64,000 bases of DNA, from NCBI GenBank assembly GCA_963718295.1, contig CAVQYV010000006.1:124001-188000 (forward strand), read 5' to 3'. The notes below the pieces were generated by a model that made no database searches, was not told the origin of the DNA, and saw only the letters and a list, made by a program, of their open reading frames with translations. The DNA comes from CAVQYV01 sp963718295 [NCBI: uncultured Methylomirabilota bacterium] (GTDB lineage: Bacteria; Methylomirabilota; Methylomirabilia; CAVQYV01). Positions within the stretch are counted from its first letter, which is position 1. Every line of letters starts with the position of its first letter. The translations under genes and the position numbers were made by a program. Shown here piece after piece: positions 46,540 to 55,589 of the stretch.

Positions 46540-48561
46540 TTACTTGGCGATGGCCGGGCGTCCGTAGGCGGATATCCGGATCAGGCTGTCCAGATAGATA
46601 CCCTCCCCCATCTCTTCCGCCACGGTGCCGAAGTTGTCGCGCTCCATCACTTCCACTCGAATCCCCTCCGCCCCTGCCTTTTTGGCCTCCTTTTCCGCCA
46701 GGACCCTGCCTTTCTTGATGGCATAGGCCTTGGCCTCCTCCAATTCCTCGAAGAAGGCCTTCTCCGTGGGCAGATGGACCGAGTACCCCTCCCTGATCAT
46801 CCCCTGATAAGAGGGCTTGATCCAGATTTCGATGGTCTTGTCAAAGATGCCAATGATGGCCCCTAAGGCATTTCCCACCTCGGCATGGGGAGGAATGAGG
46901 ACCTCGGTACCCAGAACTTGGGCCACCGGAGGAAGGAAGGCCTTGACCGGCGCACCGATCGCAATCAGCTTCCTGCCCAGGGATAGTTGCAGAGAAGGGC
47001 CCGAATCCAGGGGAGCTTGAAAGATGAGATCCAGAAGATCGGAGCAAGCCGGGCATCCGGGAAGCGATGGCGAGTGGTGATCCAGGGAGAGGGCCTTTTT
47101 CAGAACCTGAAGAGAGATGGTCCGGGTGACCTCATCCAGGACATGCTGGGCACATTCCTTCTCTTCCATTCTCAAAACCCGGGCCAGGATCCGAAACGCC
47201 CATTGCGAGGCCTCCTTGTCCCAGAGGCTCAGTTCTTCGGTCACATGAAGTACATCCGAGGGGGTGAGGCCACATCGCTGCACGACGCCCCTTTCCTCCA
47301 ACCGGCCCAGATTCAGCAGACTGGGGTAGATCAGGTGCAATCGGGAGGAAAGCTGCATCAAGGATAAAGGCCCGGCCTCCAAATGGGAAAGGATCTCTTG
47401 CTCCTGGCCCTCGAGTTGATTCTTTCCCCCGGTAGCACCAGCGATGAAAAACTCCCCATGAGGAAGGGAGCGATCCGTCAATGGGCCCTCTGCGATTCGC
47501 CTCAACTCGGGTAGGATCTCTGGGCATTCGGAGGCGAGGAGGCCAACCGGAATCACCCTGCGCGGCCCCACCTGCAAATGAGTGCCCCGATCCAGAAAGA
47601 TCCGGCTGTCTCCTCCGATCCCCGCAGTGGTGATATCGATCCCCTTGACGCAGGTGGATCGGGAACCCACCGTGGCCCCCTTGGGGTTGAGATAGGGCTT
47701 CCCGCCCTGCAGGATCGCTACATCCGTGGTCGTTCCGCCCATATCCACAATGATTGCCTCCCGCAGTCCGGAGAGGTGCTGGGCCCCGGCCACCGAGGCG
47801 GCAGGGCCGGAGAGGATGGTCTCCACCGGCCTCTCCTCCGCCATTCGGGCCGACATCAGGGAACCATCCCCCTTTACCAGGACCAGGGAGGCCCTGATCT
47901 TTTTGCTTTGGAGGACCTTCTTAACCGAGCGGATGAGGCCATGCAGGAGCGGGATCAGGCGGGCATTCAGAACGGCGGTCCTGGCCCGCTGTATGGAGTC
48001 CAGCTCCCCGGTCAATTCATGCCCGCATACCACGGGGTGGGAGGTCAAATCCTGAACCAGGGCCTTCAGGGTCAGCTCGTGCTTCGGATTTCTCACCCCC
48101 AGGTAGCTGGAGATGGCGAAGGCCTCCACCTGATCCTCCTTCTCCCGGATGATCCGCCTCGCCTCCTTTGGATCAAGGGGTTCCAACTCCTCGCCGAAGA
48201 GGTCATGCCTCCCTTTCAAATAGCAGAAATCGGGAGTAGCCAATTCCTGGCCGAACCCATACTTCTCGATCAGGATGGGATCGTAGCCCACCAGGAGGAG
48301 GCAGACCCTGCACCCTTTCTCCTCCACGATCGCATTGGTGGCCAGGGTAGTGGAGAGGGAGACCAGTTTTATGGCGGTGAGGTCGATCCCCCGGAGGGCA
48401 TTCAGGGATCGACCGATCCCGAAAGAAAGGTCCTGGGGCGTGGTACGGGCCTTTGCCGAGGCCAGGATCTCCCGGGTCTCATAATCGATCACCACGGCAT
48501 CCGTATAGGTGCCGCCGGTATCGATTCCCAGGGCGAGGCGAGAATCGTCCGGCAATGCCAC
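46540..48561 (-). CDS. Hydantoinase/oxoprolinase (HyuA)-family ASKHA ATPase
   Basis: About 673 residues. The ASKHA ATPase core shows LALGIDTGGTYTDAVVIDY, LVSLSTTLATNAIVEEKG, ILSGPAASVAGA and IIVDMGGTTTDVAIL. HyuA enzymes hydrolyse hydantoins or oxoproline with ATP. Here no HyuB partner is present, and the neighbours are methyl-transfer modules. ASKHA ATPases also reactivate corrinoid proteins (RamA/AcsV type), which suggests, without proof, a reactivation role. The start is ambiguous: GTG at 48561 or TTG at 48555, both beside GGGGAGG; longer starts overlap the next gene. Confidence 0.82.
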   Translation of the reverse strand: MALPDDSRLALGIDTGGTYTDAVVIDYETREILASAKARTTPQDLSFGIGRSLNALRGIDLTAIKLVSLSTTLATNAIVEEKGCRVCLLLVGYDPILIEKYGFGQELATPDFCYLKGRHDLFGEELEPLDPKEARRIIREKEDQVEAFAISSYLGVRNPKHELTLKALVQDLTSHPVVCGHELTGELDSIQRARTAVLNARLIPLLHGLIRSVKKVLQSKKIRASLVLVKGDGSLMSARMAEERPVETILSGPAASVAGAQHLSGLREAIIVDMGGTTTDVAILQGGKPYLNPKGATVGSRSTCVKGIDITTAGIGGDSRIFLDRGTHLQVGPRRVIPVGLLASECPEILPELRRIAEGPLTDRSLPHGEFFIAGATGGKNQLEGQEQEILSHLEAGPLSLMQLSSRLHLIYPSLLNLGRLEERGVVQRCGLTPSDVLHVTEELSLWDKEASQWAFRILARVLRMEEKECAQHVLDEVTRTISLQVLKKALSLDHHSPSLPGCPACSDLLDLIFQAPLDSGPSLQLSLGRKLIAIGAPVKAFLPPVAQVLGTEVLIPPHAEVGNALGAIIGIFDKTIEIWIKPSYQGMIREGYSVHLPTEKAFFEELEEAKAYAIKKGRVLAEKEAKKAGAEGIRVEVMERDNFGTVAEEMGEGIYLDSLIRISAYGRPAIAK

Positions 48562-48586
48562 CTCCCCTCCCCTCTGAGCCTGGTTT

Positions 48587-49387
48587 CTATTGCTCTTCAA
48601 GTTTGCCTGCCCTGTGGGCTGCAATGTAGCCGCTGCAGAAGTCGTCCTTCCCCAAAAGCGCCTCGCTGGCCATCAGCAGGGCCATCATCCTCCGGTCCAA
48701 AGGATCGATGATCGCTCCGTCGAGGCCTGCAGCCATAGACATGACCAGGAAGGCCTGATTGAGGATCTTGCGATTGGGCAGTCCGTGGGAGATATTGCTT
48801 AATCCGCAGATCGTCTGAACCCCAGGCATAGAGCCCTTGATGAGGCGGATCGTATCCAAAGCAACCTGGCCGAAGTGGCTTCCCGTGCTGATAGGATAGA
48901 TCAGGGGATCGAAAAAGACCCGACTCCTACCTACCCCCTCCTTCTCCAATTTCTGCAGGAGCTCGGAGGCGATCTGGAAGCGCTTTTCCGCGCCTTCGGG
49001 AACCCCGCTGTCATCCATGCAGAGGGCGATCACGCTGCACCCATACTTTTTCAGCAGGGGGAGCATCTGATCGACCCTTTTGCTCTCTCCCGATATGGAA
49101 TTGAGCATAGGGGTCTTCTGGCAGGCCCGGATGGCCCTTTCCGTGGCCTCTGGATTGGGACTGTCGACGCAGAGCGGGACGTCCACCACCTCCTGGACCG
49201 TCTTGACCAACCACTCCAGGTATTCCGGCTCCCGGGAGAGAAAAGTCCCGGCGTTGACATCGACATAATGGGCCCCCGCCTCCACTTGCTTCTTCGCGAT
49301 ATCCTGAATCGCGGCCCCATCCTGGTTTTCGATGGCGGGCTGAATTGCCTTGCGGCTCGAATTGATGCGCTCTCCCACAATGATCAT
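48587..49387 (-). CDS. Methyltetrahydrofolate-binding methyltransferase (pterin-binding domain, AcsE/MtrH/MetH-like)
   Basis: 266 residues from the ATG after GGGGG. The DHPS-like pterin barrel starts MIIVGERINSSRKAI, with VEAGAHYVDVNAGTF, VPLCVDSPNPEATERAI, MLNSISGE and VQTICGLSNISHGLPNRK, as in AcsE and MetH folate modules. It transfers a methyl group between methyl-THF and a corrinoid protein. No B12-binding module lies beside it in the window. It is the first gene of a four-gene minus-strand operon. Confidence 0.88.
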   Translation of the reverse strand: MIIVGERINSSRKAIQPAIENQDGAAIQDIAKKQVEAGAHYVDVNAGTFLSREPEYLEWLVKTVQEVVDVPLCVDSPNPEATERAIRACQKTPMLNSISGESKRVDQMLPLLKKYGCSVIALCMDDSGVPEGAEKRFQIASELLQKLEKEGVGRSRVFFDPLIYPISTGSHFGQVALDTIRLIKGSMPGVQTICGLSNISHGLPNRKILNQAFLVMSMAAGLDGAIIDPLDRRMMALLMASEALLGKDDFCSGYIAAHRAGKLEEQ

Positions 49388-49867
49388 AGAAAATCCCCCT
49401 TTCCGTTTTCCCCCTGCGCGAGCTGCCCTCACCCCTTTGCCAAAAAGATCCCATCCCCTCTCGGCTTGCTTTCCCCCAATTGGCTATCCCATAGGACGAC
49501 AAAGCAGGATCGAGAGGATGTTGATCTCGCGGATATCGAAAGATGATACGAGAATTCGGCCTCACTCGCAACCCATTTTTGGCCAGGGAGAGTGCGCATA
49601 TGGTCTTGGGAGAAGGCCTCCCGAAAGGCCCGCCGGTCCTTTCCCGCCCATCTGAGATGAAGCGTCGGGTTCAGCCGGACTCAGACCGCCCTCACCTCCC
49701 CCTGGAGGCGGGGAGCTTCACTTTTGTTCCGATGTTCCGATTTGTTCTGAGCCCGTGGATACCTCCGCGGTATTCCCGCAAATCTTGTTGACTCCCCTGC
49801 CCCAATTCAATACACTCCCACCCGGTCGAAGCCTTTTATCAGCCTCGCTGGCGCATGGGGGAGAACG
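49388..49867. other. Divergent intergenic region
   Basis: 480 bases between the methyltransferase operon and rmuC. It holds the rmuC promoter, a CTCCCC/GGGGAG stem (49696-49715) and a tandem repeat of GTTCCGAT (49726-49741) 47 bases above the -35. I see no SAM or cobalamin riboswitch toward the operon, and short open frames here lack any recognisable protein. Confidence 0.55.
49788..49816 (+). promoter_or_regulatory. Promoter of rmuC
   Basis: -35 TTGACT (49788-49793), 17-base spacer, -10 TACACT (49811-49816). Confidence 0.6.
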
Positions 49868-51124
49868 ATGGGTTGGTTGCCGATTCTGGTGGCATTTTTG
49901 GCCGGATTCATCCTGGCTCTGATGATTGCCTTTGCCTTGAGGCTCATCCAGGCGAATACGGCGAAGGAAATTGCGGATGAGATCTTTCGGGAGAGCGAAT
50001 CAGCACGAAGGGCAGGTCTGGATGCAATCATCGAAAACGTGAGAGCCTCCTTTGGAAGCCTTTCCCTCGAGGCCTTATCCAAATCCACGGGAGAGTTCCT
50101 GCGGCTGGCTCAGGTGCGTCTGCAATCCGAGAGAGAGGTGGGCGTCAAGGAATTGGAGGCAAAAAAGGGATTGATCGACCAGGAATTGCAGAAAATGACC
50201 TCTGCCCTGGAGGGTGTCTCCAACCTCGTGAGAGAGTTGGAAAAGGACAGGGTTGACAAATTCGGGCAGCTGGCGAACCAGCTGAAGACGACCACTGAGC
50301 AGACCACAGCCCTCATGCAAAGCACCAATATGCTGAGGGAGGCCTTGGCAAGCTCCAAGGCAAGAGGCCAGTGGGGGGAAAGGATGGCTGAGGATGTACT
50401 GCGCCTGGCTGGCTTTGTGGAAAGAGTGAACTATTTGAAGCAGGCGGCCATCGAAGGGATTGGATCTCGGCCCGACTTCACCTTTCTTCTGCCCCGTGAC
50501 CTGAAACTCAATATGGATGTAAAGTTCCCCCTGGACAACTACCTGAGGTTCCTGGAGGCGAAATCTGACGTGGAGAGAGCCGGGTTCCGCAATGACTTCC
50601 TGAGGGATGTGAAGGCCAGGATCAAAGAGATTACCACCAGGGATTACATCAATCCCGAGCAGCATACTGTGGACTGCGTGCTCTTGTTCATACCGAACGA
50701 GCAGATCTACGGATTCATTCATGAGCAAGATCATTCCATCCTCGACGAGGGGATCCAGAACAAGGTCGTCTTTTGCTCTCCCATCACCCTTTTTGCGATC
50801 TTGGCCATCATCCGCCAGGCGGTTGATAACTTTGCTCTGGAACAGACATCCAATGAGATATTCTCGCTCCTGGGATCTTTCAAGAAGCAGTGGGGTGAGT
50901 TCCTCAAGAAGTTGGAAGTGATGGGAAAACGGATCGATGAGGCCCAAAAGGAGTATGAGGCACTCACCACGGTCCGCCGGAGGCAGTTGGACCGGCCACT
51001 CAACCGGATCGAGGATCTTCGGAGACAGCGGGGATTGCCCATCGCGTCCTTTGAGGCCGAAGATGTCCTTCCCGGCACGGAAGGCGATGGGGAAGTGGGT
51101 CAAAGTGAAAAAGGTCAAAGCTGA
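49868..51124 (+). CDS. rmuC: DNA recombination protein RmuC
   Basis: 418 residues. An N-terminal membrane helix (LVAFLAGFILALMIAFAL) is followed by a coiled coil to about 160 and then the RmuC nuclease-like core: RGQWGERMAEDVLRLAGFVE, SRPDFTFLLPR, LNMDVKFPLDNYLRFLEA, VLLFIPNEQIYGFI and the C-terminal helices. RmuC limits inversion at short inverted repeats. It is followed 14 bases later by the dehydrogenase gene, so the two are co-transcribed. Confidence 0.93.
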   Translation: MGWLPILVAFLAGFILALMIAFALRLIQANTAKEIADEIFRESESARRAGLDAIIENVRASFGSLSLEALSKSTGEFLRLAQVRLQSEREVGVKELEAKKGLIDQELQKMTSALEGVSNLVRELEKDRVDKFGQLANQLKTTTEQTTALMQSTNMLREALASSKARGQWGERMAEDVLRLAGFVERVNYLKQAAIEGIGSRPDFTFLLPRDLKLNMDVKFPLDNYLRFLEAKSDVERAGFRNDFLRDVKARIKEITTRDYINPEQHTVDCVLLFIPNEQIYGFIHEQDHSILDEGIQNKVVFCSPITLFAILAIIRQAVDNFALEQTSNEIFSLLGSFKKQWGEFLKKLEVMGKRIDEAQKEYEALTTVRRRQLDRPLNRIEDLRRQRGLPIASFEAEDVLPGTEGDGEVGQSEKGQS

Positions 51125-51138
51125 ATAGGAGGCAAGAC

Positions 51139-52089
51139 TTGCAGATCGAAGACATCAGGAAGATAGGGGTGGTAGGGGCTGGGACCATGGGCCACGGGAT
51201 CGCGATTTCTTATGCCCTGTGGGGTTATCCGGTCATCATGTGCGATGTGAATGAGGGAATATTGGAAGCCAGCATGGGCCAAATCGAATCGAGCTTGGCC
51301 ACCTTTGTGGAAGAGGAAGTCATTCCTCGCGGCCAGGCGGATGAGACCCGGGGCCGGATCTTTACCACCACGGATCTTGCCACCCTGGCGGCCGATGCAG
51401 ATTTCGTCTGCGAGGTCATCTTCGAGAGGGAGCAGGCAAAAAGGGACTTGTTCAACCAACTGGATCTGCTATGCCCTCCTCATACCATCCTGGCAAGCAA
51501 TACTTCACATATGCTTCTGAGCGACTTCGCCCCCCAGGTGAAGAGGCAGGACAAGATCGTGGTCACTCACTATGCCAATCCGGCCCAAATCTGCCCCGCG
51601 GTGGAGGTCGCCAAGGGCCCGGGGACCTCGGATGAGACCTTCGATCTCACCTATGCCCTCCTGGAGAAGGTGAAAAAGGTTCCGATCAAAATCCTGAAGG
51701 AAATGCCGGGGTATCTGAACAACCGGATTCAGTTTGCCCTGTTCCGGGAGGCAATGCATCTGTGGGCCGAAGGAGTAGCCTCTGCCGAGGACATCGACCG
51801 GGCGGTCATGGGGCATTTCGGGTTCCGAAACGCCAGCATCGGGCCATTGATGACTATGGATCTGGCGGGATTGCCCAAGTGGGGTGCCATGGCCTATGAG
51901 ATGTACCGTGAGGCCTTCCATTTCATCACCGATGCCAAGGAGCCTCCAGAGAAGTGGAAGGAGGAGATCACCAACCACAAGGGATTTTACGATCATTCCG
52001 AGGAGGAGTGGAAGAAGATCATCCGCAAGAGGGACAGGGAATTCGCCAGGCGCCTGAAGTGTCTGTATTGGTCGAAGGAAGACGGATAG
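51139..52089 (+). CDS. 3-hydroxyacyl-CoA dehydrogenase family protein
   Basis: 316 residues from a TTG start six bases after AGGAGG. The Rossmann motif GVVGAGTMGHGIAIS is near the N-terminus. Catalytic region: ASNTSHMLLSDFA, VVTHYANPAQICPAVEVA (His and Glu) and PGYLNNRIQFALFREA (Asn). It is a single-domain NAD+ enzyme without the enoyl-CoA hydratase part. Likely in beta-oxidation or butyrate-type pathways; the loop HYANPAQICP differs from the usual HFFNP form, so another hydroxyacid substrate is possible. Confidence 0.85.
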   Translation: MQIEDIRKIGVVGAGTMGHGIAISYALWGYPVIMCDVNEGILEASMGQIESSLATFVEEEVIPRGQADETRGRIFTTTDLATLAADADFVCEVIFEREQAKRDLFNQLDLLCPPHTILASNTSHMLLSDFAPQVKRQDKIVVTHYANPAQICPAVEVAKGPGTSDETFDLTYALLEKVKKVPIKILKEMPGYLNNRIQFALFREAMHLWAEGVASAEDIDRAVMGHFGFRNASIGPLMTMDLAGLPKWGAMAYEMYREAFHFITDAKEPPEKWKEEITNHKGFYDHSEEEWKKIIRKRDREFARRLKCLYWSKEDG

Positions 52090-52105
52090 GGGCCCACGTA
52101 AGGGG

Positions 52106-53281
52106 TCAGGGGGGACCTGCTCTGTTCCTTTTTCTGAACAGCTTCGCCCCCCAACCGGCCTCCAGCGCATACCTTATGCAGCGGGAGAAGATGTCAAAGT
52201 CGAAGTCCGGGCATAGGATGTTCCGCTTCTTCAGGATGGAGCCGGCCTTCTGATTTTCAAAGATCCTCGAATCGCGCATGTAGGGGGCATAGGCTTCCAG
52301 GTAGCTATCGAAAAGGATTTCCAGGCCATTTCTGGGGGCCTTTTCGAAATCCTCGGCACAACAGGCTCGAATCCCGCGGATGTGAAACATCCTCTGCGTA
52401 TAATCGATCAGGTCTTCGATCCTCTTCAATTTGTCGTTCACGATGTGGAAGATGCCGCCATCCAGGCATTCATCCATGATCGCCATGAAGGCCTCCAGAA
52501 AATAATCGATCGGGACCAGGTTGATCCCGCCCCCCTCCCGCGCCTCCAGGCGAATGGGCAAATGGATCGAGCCATCCTCCTCGACCCTCACCCCCATCTC
52601 TTCCGCCCTCTTTCCGCCATGCTCTTTGATATCTGTCTGGTAGAGGTCCCTGAGGAAGAGAGCCGTCCTGATGGGATAGTATAGCCCGCGGAAAGTCAGG
52701 CTCTTTCCGGTTCCGGAGTTCCCATAAACGATGGATGGCCGATAGATATTGAGTCGAATCCCTTCCTCTGCACACAGCTTGGCGGCCATCCGTTCTCCCC
52801 GGTGCTTGGTCTCCTCATAGACATTGGTGAATCGATCGGTTTTTACCCACTCCTCCCTGCAAAGTCCCCCATCCATGCCGGCCACATAGGCGGTGCTGAT
52901 GCAGTGGAAGTAGCAACATCGGCTCTTGGCCGTGAACTCCAAAACATTCTGGAGGCCTTTGATATTGGCTGCCTCCACTTCCGCCCTCTTTCTTTCCGAG
53001 AAGGAGGTGGAAGAGGCACAGTGGATAACTTCATCGATCTCCTCCCTCATCTCCTCATGCTGGCTTTGGCCCAAGCCCAGGTCGGGTTCCTCGATCAGCC
53101 CCTCGATAACCCGGACCTTCGATAGTTGGTCTGACCCCACATCAAGCCATCCCAATAGCTGTTCTACCCTCTCCCGGGCAGTAAGGGGTTGGCCAGAGCG
53201 AGCAAGGATACAGAGGGGGTATCCCTGTCGGACTAATTCAGCAGCAATGTGGCTGCCGATGAAGCCCGTGCCGCCGGTCAA
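52106..53281 (-). CDS. Extended SDR/fatty-acyl-CoA reductase-like NAD-binding protein
   Basis: 391 residues from a TTG, read as MTGGTGFIGSHIAAELVRQG. The homology clearly continues upstream (KILLTGGTG), so the true start is earlier; an ATT at 53341 lies seven bases after GGAGG and would add about 20 residues. Catalytic pair in VYEETKHRGERMA (YxxxK), with STAYVAGMD before it and YRPSIVYGNSGTGKS after. This matches the male-sterility/thioester-reductase branch, which reduces acyl-CoA or acyl-ACP. Convergent with the dehydrogenase gene, which ends 17 bases away. Confidence 0.83.
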   Translation of the reverse strand: MTGGTGFIGSHIAAELVRQGYPLCILARSGQPLTARERVEQLLGWLDVGSDQLSKVRVIEGLIEEPDLGLGQSQHEEMREEIDEVIHCASSTSFSERKRAEVEAANIKGLQNVLEFTAKSRCCYFHCISTAYVAGMDGGLCREEWVKTDRFTNVYEETKHRGERMAAKLCAEEGIRLNIYRPSIVYGNSGTGKSLTFRGLYYPIRTALFLRDLYQTDIKEHGGKRAEEMGVRVEEDGSIHLPIRLEAREGGGINLVPIDYFLEAFMAIMDECLDGGIFHIVNDKLKRIEDLIDYTQRMFHIRGIRACCAEDFEKAPRNGLEILFDSYLEAYAPYMRDSRIFENQKAGSILKKRNILCPDFDFDIFSRCIRYALEAGWGAKLFRKRNRAGPP

Positions 53282-53370
53282 GAGAATCTTGCTTTCCTTC
53301 CTGGCGCGCTTTTCTCTCAGGTCGTGATCAGATATCCGAATGGCTTAGCCTCCAAGGCGTTCCTGGGCCC

Positions 53371-55215
53371 TCACCGGTAGAGAAAGGCCTCTTTCCGTGC
53401 GCATCCCTGGGAAAAGACGTACTTGAATCCCATGACCCCCTTGGTTTTCCGGGCCAAATCGTCCAGGTAGGGCTCGATGTCGGACATGGCCCTTTTCACC
53501 TTTTCCCTCTCCGACTCATCCGTATGGTCGATGTAGTAATCGTATTCGAGGATGGCCCTTTTTCCCAGATCCAAAGGAGTCAGGAAGCCATATTCGTGTT
53601 CTATGCCGCATGAATCGGCAACCTTCGCGAATTCGGAGATGATTCCCTGGATCACCTCCCCCTTATCCAAAGGAACATATACCAGGAAGGCCAAGACGTG
53701 TTTGTGCCTGGCCATCCGGGAGCTCACGATCCGAAAGCTGTTAAGCCAGACCATGTCGGTCATCTCCGGTCGGGAATACAACTGCCGGTAGAAATCCCTC
53801 AGGTCTTCATCGATTGCACTGGAGATCGTTTCCGCAGAAGGCCGGAGCACGGCCTCCAAGATGGGATACATCTCCTCTTTGCAGAATATTTCGAAGGGAG
53901 GTCTTTGCGCCTCAAAATTCTCTAACAGGTCAATCCACTCATCATCCAATAGTCTGGGAAGGCCCAGCATTAACGTCCGCAACATGCGATTGTCGATCCA
54001 TACCTTGCCCATCTTTCTGATCGCCTCCCGGGCATATCGATCGCCGATCACGAAGACTGCGTATTGGATTCCCAGCGTGGACCAAAGGACCTTTTTCAGT
54101 TTTTCCGCCAATTCCCGGGAGGGGGACATAAAGGTGGAGAGGTAGTGGCCCCCCAGAACGGCAATGGCAAGGCCGATTCTCCTTGTGCTCAAATTACGGG
54201 CAAAAGAGAGTGCCTCGGCGAAGCCCGAGAAGGGAACGAGAAGGCCCTCTTCGTCCTCCGTGACTGGATGCATGGGGACCACGGCCTGGGTGCAAATCCC
54301 TGGAGCGGGTGAGACCTCTTTCGCAAAGGCAAATAGATTGGGCGCGGCCTTTTCGTTCAGATGGAAGAGGTTGCCCTCACCATCCACGAATTCCGCATCG
54401 ATGAGATTATCGGCCCCGATCCCATAGGCGCTCGACCAGGTGGAGAAAATACCCGTGCAGACCAGGTTGCCACATACCGTCGCCGCCGGCTCCGCGACAT
54501 TGACCCGGAAGCCGTGCTTGGAAACCTCTCGCTGCAAGTCATAGGCGGCCACACCGGCTTCCACAGTCACGGTCCAATTCTCCGGGTCGATTTCGATTCC
54601 CTGCATCCGGTGGGTATCGATCACGATCCCGTCCGTAAACACCGCCCCATAGACAGATCCTCCATTGCCCCTGACCGCATAGGGAACGGACTTCTCCCGG
54701 GAGAGCCTGACGATCTCGACGATTTCATCCCTGGTCCGGGGCAGGGCCACGCACCGTGGCATCTTCATATCGGTCAAAGGAAATGGGTCATTTGCGTAGG
54801 CCACCAGCGTTGCCGGATCATTCGTGGCCCATTCCTCTCCGACAATTTCCTTCAGCCGATTCAAGATATCATCCCCTCCGACTTCCCTCACCTCGTTATG
54901 GCCCTCCAGATGCTTCTTTACATGCTCCTTCAATGCCTTCATCACGACCATGGGTCGCAAGCCAGTCACGAAGTGGCACTGCTTGTCACAAATTCCGCAT
55001 AGGGTGCAACTACGAGCAATGTCAATCAATCCCGGGGTAACAGGGATCAGACGGTCGGCCAGGGCATGGTAAATATCCATCCTTCCCTGCGGATAATAGC
55101 TGACATAGTGCTTGGCTTTCCCTGACGGACACAGGCCGGTCTCAAGGAAATCGATTTTACACATCGCGTAGTGGCGGCACTGAGAGGCTATCTTTTTCGC
55201 TTGCTCTGAGCTCAT
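53371..55215 (-). CDS. FAD-binding oxidoreductase with 4Fe-4S ferredoxin-type domain
   Basis: 614 residues from ATG preceded by GAGGG. The N-terminal ~130 residues have a Cys cluster motif RSCTLCGICDKQC and earlier Cys residues. A PCMH-type FAD-binding domain follows: VALPRTRDEIVEIVRLSREK, VPYAVRGNGGSVYG and CGNLVCTGIFSTWSSAYGIG. The C-terminal part resembles glycolate/lactate oxidase and alkyl-DHAP synthase proteins. It probably oxidises a hydroxyacid and passes electrons to Fe-S partners. It precedes the SDR gene by 29 bases. Promoter 55251-55279 overlaps two palindromes. Confidence 0.85.
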   Translation of the reverse strand: MSSEQAKKIASQCRHYAMCKIDFLETGLCPSGKAKHYVSYYPQGRMDIYHALADRLIPVTPGLIDIARSCTLCGICDKQCHFVTGLRPMVVMKALKEHVKKHLEGHNEVREVGGDDILNRLKEIVGEEWATNDPATLVAYANDPFPLTDMKMPRCVALPRTRDEIVEIVRLSREKSVPYAVRGNGGSVYGAVFTDGIVIDTHRMQGIEIDPENWTVTVEAGVAAYDLQREVSKHGFRVNVAEPAATVCGNLVCTGIFSTWSSAYGIGADNLIDAEFVDGEGNLFHLNEKAAPNLFAFAKEVSPAPGICTQAVVPMHPVTEDEEGLLVPFSGFAEALSFARNLSTRRIGLAIAVLGGHYLSTFMSPSRELAEKLKKVLWSTLGIQYAVFVIGDRYAREAIRKMGKVWIDNRMLRTLMLGLPRLLDDEWIDLLENFEAQRPPFEIFCKEEMYPILEAVLRPSAETISSAIDEDLRDFYRQLYSRPEMTDMVWLNSFRIVSSRMARHKHVLAFLVYVPLDKGEVIQGIISEFAKVADSCGIEHEYGFLTPLDLGKRAILEYDYYIDHTDESEREKVKRAMSDIEPYLDDLARKTKGVMGFKYVFSQGCARKEAFLYR

Positions 55216-55589
55216 GGGTTTGCCCTCGTTTCTTGCTGAACGTATCATGGATTGTAATGCGAAGCGCTTCGACTTGCAAGTCCTGCTTGCTGGTGCGCCC
55301 TATTCTTTCCCGACCAATCAGATGCAGCGGGAGGCTTATAAGACCCGTTCTGCCTTTTGGGCATCTCCTCTTTCTGGCAATGACGCCCTCCATGAGAAGA
55401 GATATTGATGGCCCTACGGCAAAATATCTGTTCCAGCCTATTGACAATATGGTATGAATCGAAAACAAATAAGGGAAACCGGGAATTTTGGTTGAAGACG
55501 ATCCTCACCTCGTATCATCGAATGGAAATTCTCAAACTGGATATCGGCGGCATCGAAGAAAGGGCGTACCGCGCAGGAGGAATTCTCTG
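55216..55589. other. Divergent intergenic region before the AsmA-like gene
   Basis: 374 bases. The left part holds the palindromic promoter. A TTGACA at 55441-55446 faces the AsmA-like gene but has no convincing -10. A small open frame ending TGATG at the AsmA start could be a leader peptide; nothing else supports it. Confidence 0.5.
55251..55282 (-). promoter_or_regulatory. FAD/Fe-S oxidoreductase promoter with adjoining palindromes
   Basis: Minus strand: -35 TTGCAA (55279-55274), 17-base spacer, -10 TACAAT (55256-55251). The palindrome CGAAGCGCTTCG (55260-55271) fills most of the spacer, and GACTTGCAAGTC (55271-55282) covers the -35, sharing one G. This arrangement suits a dimeric repressor. 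Confidence 0.65.

Noticed and set aside
49388-49560. Possible SAM or cobalamin riboswitch before the methyl-transfer operon
   Set aside because: I looked for the conserved cores of these riboswitches on the minus strand and found none.
49543-49791. 82-codon open frame upstream of rmuC
   Set aside because: No homology pattern that I recognise, low-complexity Pro/Arg-rich text, and it overlaps the rmuC promoter.
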